Below are positions 13,487 through 24,940 of a stretch of DNA of 64,000 bases, piece after piece. Positions within the stretch are counted from its first letter, which is position 1, and each line of letters opens with the position of its first letter. The notes beneath the pieces were generated by a model. The model was given only the letters and a program-made list of their open reading frames with translations, ran no database searches and was not told the DNA's origin. Made by a program: the position numbers and the translations under genes. The stretch is taken from assembly GCA_016806645.1 (NCBI GenBank), contig JACSYO010001682.1:2388501-2452500 (forward strand), read 5' to 3'. This DNA is from Ophiodon elongatus (Eukaryota; Chordata; Actinopteri; Perciformes; Hexagrammidae).

Positions 13487-14021
13487 AAGACACCGCTGCC
13501 TCTATGAAAAGGGAGGAGGTTGAAAAAGGTGACGGAGAGACTGTGTGCGTTTGGTGTGCAAATGAACGAATGACAGTCGAGAAAAAGAAGAAGAAGAAAG
13601 AAAAAAAAAAAGGATCATATTTTTAATTCAAGCCCTGTAATTTCGCCTCAGCTGCCGACGCACGAACTAAATGCAGCGATCGGGTTGAGGAAAGCGAGGT
13701 GGGCAGGTTGGCAGTCAGGTGCTATCTAACTAGCTCGGGGAACACGGCTCACCGTATAGATGGATGATGATTTAGCCGACGGGAGTCATTATGACAATTA
13801 AGACTCCCACTGATTAAAAATAATTGCTCATCGAATTTCTGTCCGTCTTGTCCCGGTGGCCGTCGCCGAGAAATGACACACTGCAGGTGAAAATAAAACA
13901 TATCCATATGTATTTTCTGCCGTCTTAAACACAGCGATGACACATGTTATAGTCTGTGACGGGAGAAAAAAAAAAGCCTGCGTTTTCTGCACCAGAAACA
14001 CGTACATGCAAAATAAATCAG

Positions 14022-14023
14022 AC

Positions 14024-14059
<36 letters not shown>
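14022..14059. repeat. (CA)n microsatellite
   Basis: CA units with an early CG interruption. Confidence 0.93.
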
Positions 14060-14061
<2 letters not shown>

Positions 14062-14465
14062 TTGGACACGGACCCATCAACTCACCGCAGATAATCAACA
14101 TTCAGCTGCAGCAGCCTTTGTGCTTTTATGCACTGCAGTCTTGCTGTACCACAACGCAGACTACAGATTGTGTCCTTGTGAGGTTAGTGTTGGTTGGGAG
14201 AAATAAGTGAAACTGTTCAATGATGGACAACAAATTGACTTCACGGCCAAAATGAGATCAGGTTGCAGGTTTTTTTCCTCTCGTCTGCTGCCAGGATATT
14301 TGACATGCTATATTACACACCAAACACCAACATGTTCCCATCCTCAACTCTTCAAATGTGGCAGCTTGTTCATATTCTGCGCTATATTGCTGTATTATAC
14401 TGTACATTATGTCATACTATATCTATACATTTTCAACGCATTATGTTTTTGCTTTATGTCACACT

Positions 14466-14529
14466 ATTGTCTTCACCAGAAAAGTATACTACATAGTACA
14501 GTAGTACAAACTTTTCTGGTGAAGACAAT
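14466..14529. other. 64-nt hairpin with a perfect 20-bp stem
   Basis: ATTGTCTTCACCAGAAAAGT (14466-14485) is the exact inverse of 14510-14529. An additional 5-bp inner helix (14487-14491 with 14502-14506) is separated by a small bulge, leaving a 10-base loop. The size resembles a pre-miRNA, but a short palindromic insertion is just as possible. I recognise no known miRNA seed. Confidence 0.7.
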
Positions 14530-14844
14530 TACAGGTGCTATCATATAAACTATGCTTTTGCTGCTACTGGCATTGCCTGAGACTGTGTTACAGTTAAAGT
14601 ACACCTCTGATCAAAGGTATTGTTAATGGCTGTTCACATGTTGCGCCTAAAGGCACCAGCCGTGGCGTTTGATCGTTTCATTCAAAATGCTTGGGAGATT
14701 GCAGTCCTTTCGTGCCTGCCGTTACTAAGCAACCAAAATCTGCGCGCCGCGAGGACTATGATGATGAAGTTCCGGTAGTTTACCAGTAAGCTGTACCTAT
14801 TTCTTACCTTGGGTGCTGCTGCAACATTTGCATTTGCCCTCGGG

Positions 14845-14875
14845 GATCAATAAATACATCTGATCTTATCTTAAA
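14845..14875 (+). mobile_element. Short non-LTR retrotransposon tail-like sequence
   Basis: CCCTCGGGGATCAATAAATA followed by CATCTGATCTTATC is typical of non-LTR 3' ends in fish (GGGATCAATAAA plus a short A/T/C-rich repeat). Confidence 0.4.
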
Positions 14876-15133
14876 TTGTATGTATGCATGTATGCATCTA
14901 TTAACATTGAACACCTCGTAGTTCGGTCTGATTAGAACTTTTAGGTGATTGTATCTTGGTCTTTGATACTATTCTCATAGCATTTTGTAGGAAAATGAGA
15001 CAATCCCATGTTTATAGTCTGTGTCTTGCTTTCACTAATTTATTGCCAGTGTCCTTGGGCAGGGTTCAGCGCTGTCAGACAGTACGCATCCACTGTTTTC
15101 ACTGTAAAACACGACAGCAGCCGCGTCTCACCT

Positions 15134-15147
15134 GTGGCCATGGCAAC
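15134..15147. promoter_or_regulatory. RFX X-box match
   Basis: GTGGCCATGGCAAC satisfies GTNRCC-AT-RGYAAC in full. It is 1.6 kb from the perfect site at 13473. Confidence 0.45.
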
Positions 15148-16671
15148 CAAAGAAAAAACACACCGGGACAAACAATGCGGGAGATGATTGCAGGTATCGG
15201 AGTTACCTGAATCACAGACCTTTTCACCAGCAGTGACAAATAAACTTCATGAAAATGCTAAATACTTGCCTTTGAATATTTCTCGCCTGCGAATATTTTG
15301 CATCAAAAAACGTTTAATACCGGCTGCGGTGCTTATTTCAAATAGATTTGCGCAGGTAGTTGACCAACAACTGGCATGCTATCGCCCCAGAGCAGCGTCC
15401 GACAGTCTGTCTGAGGTAAACTGTTGTATAGCATAAGCCACTGTGATCTATTTCATTGAGTTTCCTTTTAGCAAAATGCTCCGAGGGAATTCGAGTTCCT
15501 GTGGTGCACGTTTTTAATACGTCTGCTCCCCACACCGTGATTGGTCGATGACTTTATTCGCAGAGCGAAAGCTCTGAAAAATCATTCCAGAAAAAAAAAA
15601 GAAAAAAAAATCCAGGTGATTTTTCATTGCATAATATCTGCGTTCCATGTGAAAGTATTCATGACAAAAATGTATTGACGTGCGATTTACAAAATATCTA
15701 TCCCAGGCCTAAATACATATCAGCTCATATTTAAGTACGGAGCATAAACTTCAGGAACATGTTTCAGCTGTTCAGAAAGACGAAGAAAGAAAATCTGAAT
15801 TACAGATGCGAGTAGAAGCAAGCTAGTTAGCAGGACTTAAACTAAATGTTTCATTAACCACCATACCGATGGTGAACACAGCTAGCTACCCCACGTTGTG
15901 ACTGTAGCTTCCCATACATTCGCTTATGCTAAACATGTTAGCCAGTGCTATATATAACGAACTGTGCCACAGCGCCCCCATTATGCAAACAGTACGAAGA
16001 AAAGACACGGAGCCTCGGGTTAAATGTTAATCAGTGTTAACAAAGCAGAGCCTTCGTGAAAGCACAGCATCATCCCACATATGGTGACAGCCAGGTAGGT
16101 GACAGATGTGCGTTTCATTGAAATTCTCTGCCTCTGCCTCTGCCGTTCAGAATCAGGTCAGATGAGTCACCGGCAGCACAGACCCAGAGCTACAATCTCC
16201 CGGCTCTCTAATCCACTCAGCCCGACGTGATAATGTGATCTTATTCAGCTCGTCTTCGCGTTTGTCTCCTGCTTGGCCGTTTGTTTTTTCGACGGATGCA
16301 GGTTTTTACGGAGGTTGTCGTCATCGTGGGATTGAAGCGGCCTGTTGACAGCATTCAATGTGACTAGCCTTCAACCATTTTCCTGCCAAGAAAATATAAA
16401 ATGAGAGAAGCTTCTGGAATAGCAATTATGTCAGCGGTCTAACTCTCTTATGACCGTAATGAGAAACTGTCGGGTCGAATTAGAAGAAGTTGGCGCCTGG
16501 TGCAGATGGACTTTCGGTTTAGCCTTGTCCCTTTTAAATCTCGTCATATGTTTCTATTCCATGGTACATTTCAGTATTTCAAAGGTCTGCATTCATAACC
16601 CTCATGGTTAGACATCTAGACACGCTGATTATTTTCGCTGCCACACTGTAGAGATAAACGGAGTCGAGCTC

Positions 16672-16757
16672 AAGCGATTAGTTGAACGATCGATCAACAG
16701 AAAATGAATCGGCAACTTTGTTGATAATTCATCTTTTAAGCCATTTCAAGCTTTTAT
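16672..16757. mobile_element. Opposite end fragment of the same MITE family
   Basis: Contains GCGATTAGTTGAACGATCGA, then 'cagaaaatgaatcggcaact', then a TTGATAATTC-like run, matching the reverse-complement end of the family at 9652-9890. Only the terminal part remains. Confidence 0.55.
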
Positions 16758-17283
16758 TAATTTATTAACGATTGTTAATTGTGTCCCCTCAAAGGAGGTG
16801 AAAGGTCCCAGAAGCATTGGACTTTATGATAAACTCAACAGTAAAATAAAATTCCCTGGCTGTGTTTACATGGACATAAATGACCCGTTTATGAGAATTA
16901 AACCGTTTATGATCATATTCGGGATTTAATGTTTACATGAGCGCAGAGCAACCAGGTTATTCATATTCACTGTATACAAACATTAGTAATCTGGTTACTG
17001 ATTACTGCGTTCTCTTTGAGCAGGCGCTGCAATGTTTACAAAAACAAACCAGCGATGAGACAACAGGAAATATTAAAACACTACACTGCACATTTACTAC
17101 CACTTGACAATTTAACTGCTAATTCCACTCTGATCGCCCAACGAGCTTACAATAACATCTCATTGCCATAGTAACCTCTTTGGATCGCCAACAGCTGTCT
17201 GCTCTGAGCACATCGACCGTCTCTCTTTCTCAACCACACTCCCTACGGACTGAGTTATTCACCCTACGGACAGCGGTGGTGAC

Positions 17284-17530
17284 GCCACCACTTTCTTTCA
17301 GTACAAGTACGTATATTTGAGTACTTACCGATACAGAGCACCGATATGAGTATCTATCTATCTTATTAACATCAGGTTATCGTTGCGGCTGGGCAGCTTA
17401 TTAGGCCCAACTGACGAGAGGTTGACCCACGTTGTTCGTATCGGAGTAGTTTTACGAGTTTGAGTACATGAGAACAGCATCGGACCCAATACCCGATACG
17501 GGTATCGGTATCTATTCGTCCCTCGTAGAG
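17284..17530. repeat. Degenerate interspersed repeat with GATACGGGTATCGGTATC motifs
   Basis: Sequence such as 'agtacaagtacgtatatttg', 'cccgatacgggtatcggtat' and a final 'tcgtccctcg' matches my memory of a frequent fish DNA-type repeat built on alternating GGTATCG/CGATACC words. Boundaries are approximate. Confidence 0.5.
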
Positions 17531-18135
17531 ATCACTAACCCAACTAAAGCTACTAAAACCAAAATGGCCTGACCGGGGTCCAAAATTAGCACCCGCCACT
17601 CACCAAATGTGAGTAAAATAAATGAAGTCAGTTGTTTTGTTTAGCTTGGAATCTGCACACTGGTGGCAACGTATGACCATCACTAACTGTATCGCAAATT
17701 GTCCAGCATTGCTATGGTTACGCTTGCTTTATCTCGCTAAAAAGGCAATAACTATAGTTGCGGGTCTGTGACGGGACACAAACTATTGTCCTCCACATGA
17801 ACGTTGGACCCAGTACATGCTCATCCACCACCCCGACCACCAATTTCAGGGCACACCTCTTCTCCCACCGCAAACACTGGTATAATACGGAATACCTGGG
17901 GACACTAGGCTGCTTATTGTTTGGAATAATACAATTTTCATTGCCAATTGCCCCGCCCACAGTACTTCAGTAATGATCTCATCTCATTCTAAGTTAACAC
18001 ACCATTCAGCTCCTCACCTCCTACCATCCACAGTAATATTTAAATCTGAGATGAACAATAGCATCGTCTGTTGCTGGCAAACACTCTCTGCGACACTCTC
18101 TGTAATGACTCTTTGATCGTGTTACCATCTTTCTT

Positions 18136-18140
<5 letters not shown>

Positions 18141-18218
<78 letters not shown>
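18141..18218. repeat. (GT)n microsatellite
   Basis: About 39 units with GCGC and GC interruptions near 18169-18178. Confidence 0.96.
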
Positions 18219-18220
<2 letters not shown>

Positions 18221-18370
18221 AGGCGGTGGCTGGCTTGTCCAGTCGACCATCTCTCTGCAGCTGTCTCCCTCGCTGCATGGGCTGACCCTGACTGACACTG
18301 ACCCTGCCCAGAGGCTAAACACAACACAGCAGTTTCAAATACATCCAGCACTGAGCACTAAAAACACGTT

Positions 18371-18372
<2 letters not shown>

Positions 18373-18437
<65 letters not shown>
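18373..18437. repeat. (CA)n microsatellite
   Basis: About 32 CA units with one TA interruption; complementary to the GT array 155 bp to the left. Confidence 0.96.
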
Positions 18438-20008
18438 TGGTTGGTTCTGGCACAGACAGCTTGATCTAATCTGACCTCAGCCTCAGACTCGGGTTTAGGT
18501 GTTTGTGTGTGTGGATGGATGTCCACAGCTGTTGAATGATGAGGCGTACTCCATCACCTGCTGCCCAGTCCGTCTCCTGTGAGATAAAGGATGACTGTCC
18601 CCGAAGACACACAGATGTCTGGGTAGTGCTGCTTACTCATGCCTCGGCGTACTTTATCTGTATCCTGTCTTCATCTTTCTCTCCCTGTCCCTCCCCCTGT
18701 CCCTAATGTCTCTCCCTCTTGCCTGAAAAGTGTCTGCATGGTGTGCTGTCTCGCTGTAGAATGACGGCGGTGGAACCTTTGACACTGTACTGAAAGTCTT
18801 TTCCTCACACTACTCTACTTGCAGGGTGAGACATGAGCAGGTCCGGTACATATTAATGTTATCCTGTACCTTTATTTATTGATGCTTTGGCAAGACACTT
18901 GTTTAACTGTCATGCCAATATATCCATGTTGAATTTAATTGAATTTAATTAATAGACTTTTACTACGTGTCAGATTTGAATAATCCCACACTACCTGCAC
19001 CACTAATGAAGCGTCGTTGCAGTGGACTACAAGCATCGTTATAAAAACACAAAATGTCAGTGTCCCATGAATTCTGAAGGGTATTTGGAGCATTTTAGAA
19101 TTACTTCTGCGATAGAAAATAGTATAAAATACATTAAACATTTGCTTTTGACAGCCTCATAACAAGCAAAAACACATATTGGTTAAATCCTTTTTTTTTG
19201 GAAAACTAATTTGGTGCTCTGTGTGGTTGCTTGACCAATTAAATAAAGTCAAGCCTCTGTTTTGGAAACTCAAAGTGTTTAATTTGTAAGACGAAGTGAT
19301 GCACATTGAGAACAAAAAGCTCAATTCTCAGGAAGTATCAATGTCATATTAAAAAAAATCTTAATAATAAACCAGTACTGGGAGATATGGCTCAAAGTTG
19401 TCATGGTAATAAGTTGCATATTCAGTGACTGAGATTTATGCATCAACTATTTCTGTTCAAAGAAACCAATCACATGCCAGAATTTGCAGAACTAGTATTT
19501 ATCTAGTTCTCACAAATGTACTTTTAATGATGGTTTGTATACCGTATATGATAATATACAGTATATAAAACACAATGCATTTGTAAATATACTGTAAAAT
19601 GCACTGCCCCTTCTCATGGAAGACGTTGTTGCCCATGGTTCCTAACAAACATTTCAAGGCTTGTTAGAAGAATCCTCTTGTTCTGGCACACAAGCCAATG
19701 TTAACATTGCCTGTCTTAACTGGATGTGATTGTGGCACGGTAGATATCCCTTTAATATTTCTGTTAAATATTAGGCCATTTTGGGCAATGCTGCTAATAT
19801 TTAACTTGCTAAAAACCTGTTTTGGTATCCACTCACTATCTCTCAATTGATTTTCCAGAAAAAGTTCAATATCACGAGAAAACTGAAGCACTGTAATCAT
19901 TACAAAGTAGACACTAATAGCCTATTTGAACTTGTCATTTCGAAACATATTAAGTATTATTTGGAATTAATAACAGGAAAAAATAATTTTACAGTTCAGT
20001 TGATTTTA

Positions 20009-20359
20009 TCATGCATCACGACGGTACTCATTATGGTTCAGTGTAAAACATGATATCGAGCACATCCATAAGGAATACAGTACAGTATTAGTACAGAGTG
20101 CACCACTACCACAGGCCACAGAGATGAGGCAGAAGCCAGAATTAACCGGTTCAGTAGGCGATCTCCCCCCATACTCTGTTTTCTGATTTACAGCCTTTTC
20201 CTTGTCCTTTGCCGGCTCCACGACGGGTGCTGGAGTGTGAAAATCCTTTTGAAAAAAAAAGGTGCGATCGCTTTCTGTTGAGTCATGCTGTAGCTCACAG
20301 CTACAGACGTAGAGGTCGTTCTCTACAACTACAGGGTCTACTGTCTCATATGTCCTCAA
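20009..20359 (-). pseudogene. Weak candidate transmembrane exon of a receptor-like gene
   Basis: This minus-strand frame of 116 codons has a Pro/Lys/Glu-rich stretch (TPAPVVEPAKDKEKAVNQK), a short linker (EYGGRSPTEPVNSG) and a hydrophobic run of about 25 residues (FCLISVACGSGALCTNTVLY...). That stalk-plus-membrane-segment order recalls membrane-proximal exons of fish immunoglobulin-superfamily receptors. I cannot identify a gene. The upstream V-type exon with its Cys/Trp/DxGxYxC pattern is not visible, so it would be decayed or chance. The first codons have no strong splice acceptor. Confidence 0.2.
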
Positions 20360-20566
20360 TTAAAATACACGTCTCATAGATCAGGTGCATCGCTGCGACT
20401 CTGATCCGACTCTGGATGTGGTCTAACGGAGATGCTGGTTTACAGCGGTTTACATCAGAGGAAAGACTGCTGCGAGTCTGCATGGCACAAGATGTGATGT
20501 ATGAATGGGACGACAATTATGGAGAAGGTGGTAAGAATAGCACAGGGTCCCTCTGGGATCTGCATA

Positions 20567-20567
20567 G

Positions 20568-20598
<31 letters not shown>
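20567..20598. repeat. (CT)n microsatellite
   Basis: CT units, then degenerate CTGT words to about 20612. Confidence 0.93.
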
Positions 20599-20601
<3 letters not shown>

Positions 20602-21010
20602 GTCTCTCTGCCTGTCTTTTCCTCTCTGTTTTGCTCACACTCACAGCGCACTGAATTCCATTAGCGGCGGCATCAGTGTCTGTAGCACTTGTAGCCTGCA
20701 GCCTCTCGTTTTTTTCGCGTGCGTGGGCGTCCGTGTGCGTCTGTGTGATCTCATCATTTGTTGTATTTTAGACGGAATGGGAATGAGTGAACCCTACTTA
20801 GGCAATGCGAGCCTTATAAGGAACCGGTCCACTTTGCATGCACGTGCTCATAGCCGCTCCATCAAGGCAAAGACGCACACAACATTTGTGTCTAAAAAAA
20901 ATAAATAAAACACATCACTTGTTAGCAGCATCAAGCCCGGGACGCTGAGTGTGTCTGTTTAATGGGGTGATAAAAAAAAAAGAAGACAAGGGCAGAATGT
21001 CATAGCTCAC

Positions 21011-21097
21011 CTGCAGAGGTGTCATACAAACAGTTGCAAAAACAAAAAAAGCGGAAGGAAAGCAGAGCAGTGCTGTTAACAGGAGCCGGTCGAACAT
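21011..21097 (-). pseudogene. Weak candidate signal-peptide exon
   Basis: ATG at 21097-21095 opens 29 codons, starting MFDRLLLTALLCFPSAFFVF, with a strongly hydrophobic core like a signal peptide. They end CTGCAG|GTGAGC, a good splice donor (21010-21005). It lies upstream of the 20009-20359 frame on the same strand. The donor is in phase 0, whereas immunoglobulin-type leader exons usually end in phase 1, which argues against. Confidence 0.2.
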
Positions 21098-21468
21098 TCT
21101 GCTGGAGTGGTAATGAGCTGTGAATCCACATATTATGGAGGCTGAGAAGATAGCAGCATTAACACCAAGAAGGCTCGCGCAGTGGCACAGGCTGTGCACA
21201 AACTGGCAGCCCGAACCTGAATTTTTGGCAAATCCATGTTGGATTCGAGCTGCTTTTATCAAAACTACATTTCCCTCAGCTCACTGTTAATGTTTTGATA
21301 ATAAACTCTGAAGCGTGGAAAGTTTGTGTGATGCCCAGTTCTTGTATAATGGATGTCTATGGCGGGGGCACTTTATGGTGTCACACAACTTGCAGGTCTG
21401 ACTCGCCACAACACTAAAACCATGTTTCCTGGTGGCTTGGGATCAAAATGTTATATTATAATAATATT

Positions 21469-21520
21469 AGAGCTGCAACTAAAAAAGGTTTATAATTGGT
21501 TGACCCATTATTTTCTCAAT
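21469..21520. mobile_element. Short terminal fragment of the same MITE family
   Basis: AGAGCTGCAACTAAAAAAGG followed by a TTGACCCATTATTTTCTCAA run fits the family end; the rest is not recognisable. Confidence 0.4.
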
Positions 21521-21970
21521 GAGATGTGACAAAATGGTGACAATGCTTGTTCAAATTTATAATTATTTTGCCGTTTATTTCCCGTATTGGATGGTAAAAG
21601 GATCAATCTATTTTTTTCACCTGCCCCATGAAAACACATCTTCTTTGCTGGCTGATTGGGAAAATCTGTTCTCTATCAGAAGAAACACTATATATTTATT
21701 TTATTTATTTATTTTGCACAATTCAAACAATAAAATTAAAAATAGACAAACATAACAGAGATAAACGAAAATCACAGTGCAGGAAGAGGCAAAAGCCAAC
21801 TTGGCTTATTTGAAGCCTCCACCTATATAATATTTAAAATTTTACAAAATTACAAACATAAAATTAAAAATGCACAAGACAGACAACAAAACAAAAAGAA
21901 AGAAAGAAATATAAAATATTTCTACTCCTGTCCAGCTGATACTGTTTACATCCCTCGTCTTTCGGGACTT

Positions 21971-22530
21971 AAAACTTGGTATTTCGCCCAGTACCTTAAG
22001 TACCTTTTCGCTCCTTGTACTGCTGGCACGGCTGCAACAGCAACTAGACCTCCCTGCAGATTTTTTAAAAGACTTCCCGACTGCTGATAAATTCTCAAAT
22101 TAACCATCATGACGTTCTACTGGAAACTAAAGATGGCGGTACCGAGGTAGATCTATTAAACGTTAACCCAAAGAGCAAAGATTAACGTTACAGTCCACAT
22201 ACTCGCCGATTGTAAATTGGAACAGCTGACGACAAAGTCAAATTCACCCTAAAGTCTGTTTACCAAACTGGTGACGTTAGGGTTACATAATCTAACATTA
22301 GGGTAAAGCAATTTAACGTTATCAACAGACTAGGGTGACCACATTCTTCATAACTCCGTGGGGCAACCGTTAACGTTACCAAGCGCGCCACACCTGAGGC
22401 TCGGTTAAAAAGAAAACCTGTTCACGTAAAGTTAGCTGGTTAACAGTTAGCTCACGTTAGCTAGCCAGTAAATGTTAGAGCTCGAGGAAGCGCACACTGC
22501 TACACCCATCCGGGTGAAATACCAAGTTTT
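21971..22530. repeat. Segment bounded by 19-bp inverted repeats, possible MITE
   Basis: AAAACTTGGTATTTCGCCC (21971-21989) is the inverse of GGGTGAAATACCAAGTTTT (22512-22530) with one mismatch. The interior (about 22155-22470) is unusually rich in AACGTTA and GTTAACGTTA words. No coding frame and no clear target duplication; the flanks differ. Confidence 0.55.
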
Positions 22531-24904
22531 TAGAGAGTGGCCTCGTCTTTCAGCTTTCTTTTCTTCTACTTTCCTCGGTCAATCCTTCACGCCACTGAAA
22601 AACCAAGATGTGTGCAAACCTCCCTATTCGTTCTTTACATTCTAACTAAGCACTGATTAAATGACTTTTGCAAAAAAAAAAGAGCTTTTCCACTGTGATG
22701 CCTGCTTGTAATTAAATTGAACTTTCAGTCTGAAGCTGCTGTGAGCGCACTGTTTAATAACCACTCCCGGCAACGATTTCAGCATGGGGAGAACATTTTT
22801 AAAAAGCTATACTCAGCGACGGCTGTGTGATGCAGATAGTTTTCTTTTGGATTTAGCATTATTGAACATTCATTAAATTCATTCAATGAATCCGAGAGCC
22901 GTGTGAAGGTGTTTATCTTTCATTTCCCAGGATCCGTTTCTGATAATAAGCAGACCTTTCATTTGGTGAATACAAACTTTGTAGGTTTCCTCCAAACTGG
23001 GCACAAAGCTATCGGTTGCATCGTGGGAGTCGGTGAACAATGAAATTTGGAGTAGCAAACAAAATCCTATGATATTGGAGGGTATAAAAGTATAATGTAT
23101 GTAAAAGTATGTATTATGTAATACATATTCCTTTAAAAAAAAAAAAAGATAATTTTCAATCATTATCATTACTTTTTTCAATAGAAGTACTTAGCATGTT
23201 ATATAAGTATATTGTACATAAATATAAATAAAAAGGATTAAATAGTCAGCAACAGAATCCGACAAAAACTATGACATTACAGTCGATTATGAAACAAACA
23301 TTTCTGAACAGCTCACATACTACCCGTTGCAATTGGCTCCTGTTGTGTCTTTATCATCGCAGCTAGCAGCGCTGCTATCCCGTCAGCATGAGTCTTTGCC
23401 GTCGATAGTAACGTTTCCACAGGATGTCATGATTTTTTTAGTAATCCTTAATGTCCTCGGCTTTTTAAGCAGTCCATAATGCAAAGGCAGAGAGTAAAAA
23501 TCAACCTCTGGCATCAGTTAACAGCAGAGTGATCAACGGATGGCACAGCTGGCTGCATCTGCATTGCTGATTGTGTCAGGCAGAAGTTGTGGAAGTGATT
23601 TGAAAACACAGAGAGCAGTGAGGCAGCAGAATGTTTCTACCCTGTGCGATTCAAGTTTTGGTTTGTCAGCTCCTCTGGGCGACGTGGTGCCCATGTCAAC
23701 ACCATAATTTAATTTGGACAAATAGGTTGAATCTACAGCTCCCCGGTTACTGAAGCTGGGATGCTCTCCTTTGTTGCAGCACTGCTATTTGATTAGGATG
23801 ATTAGACGGGCGGGTTTTAACATGAAATTAAAGCCTGGGGCTGTGCAATTATAGATTAATGGGTTTAAACCCTCAAAGTTGGAAGCATGTTTTTTTAAAA
23901 GCTCTGGGCAAGCATATTAATTTTGTGAGCCACTACGGCAGATCTATTGCTTTTACAGCTATTCAAAATGATGACTAACATTAAGGTTTTATGCTGTACT
24001 GTACACCCAGCCAGACTGGACCGCCTCAGATGCTGCAACATGCACTAGAAACAAAAAATAATAATAATATAAGGACCAAAAATGAATTAAAGGATCATCA
24101 AACGTACTGTAAGGCACAAAGAGGCACAGATAAAGCAGGGTAGGCATTTGTGGAGAATGAGCCCTATTGATTGGACATAACCCACCACTCAGAGAACCCA
24201 TTGGCTTAAAAGAAGGAATGCTGAGTCAAGCAGTCAGCCGCTCAGCGTAAATATGGGTCAGAGAGCTGTGTGGATAAATAGATATTTTGGGTAATGGTCT
24301 GCAATACCCCAGTTATAACGACCACTTTGGTAAGTTGCAGTTTCTACGACCAGCCATCTAATGGGAGTCAAATCAGATCCAGGGATTTCCCAGAGCATTT
24401 TGCGATGTAAAACAGCCTGGCATGCTGATTTTGTTGAATAATATTTTAATATAAAAAAAATGTTGTTCACAAATAACTGCCTTCTATAGACTCTTACTAA
24501 ACGCTTTGTTGAATACCTTTGATTGTTCAAGCATGGCATTCTGAGGTCTGTTATGCTATGGACGTGGTTCTGATCTCTATACACAGCGAGAGGCTTTTAG
24601 TAGTATAGTCGGTGCTAAATATGCCGGATAACCACTCGATCTACATTATCCCATACATTATTACATGGCTTGATAATGAATTGCTGAAACCATTGTGTCT
24701 CCATGGTAACTGGAGATAAAGTGGAGAGGGTATGACTCTTCTGTTGCAGTTTTTAATTTATCACAATCGTAACAGCAGAATATATTCAATTCACGCAAAA
24801 TGTCCTCTATGTTTTATAATACAAGTGTCCATTCATCCTCCTATAGCTATTTATACTTTTGCCAATGTTGTGTCCTGTCACTGTTTGCTGTTATAATGGC
24901 CCAA

Positions 24905-24940
24905 ATATCCCCTTAGGGATCCGTTTCATCTTATCTTAAT
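24905..24940 (+). mobile_element. Second non-LTR tail-like sequence
   Basis: ATCCCCTTAGGGATCCGTTT then CATCTTATCTTA resembles the tail at 14845 but is more diverged. Confidence 0.3.
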
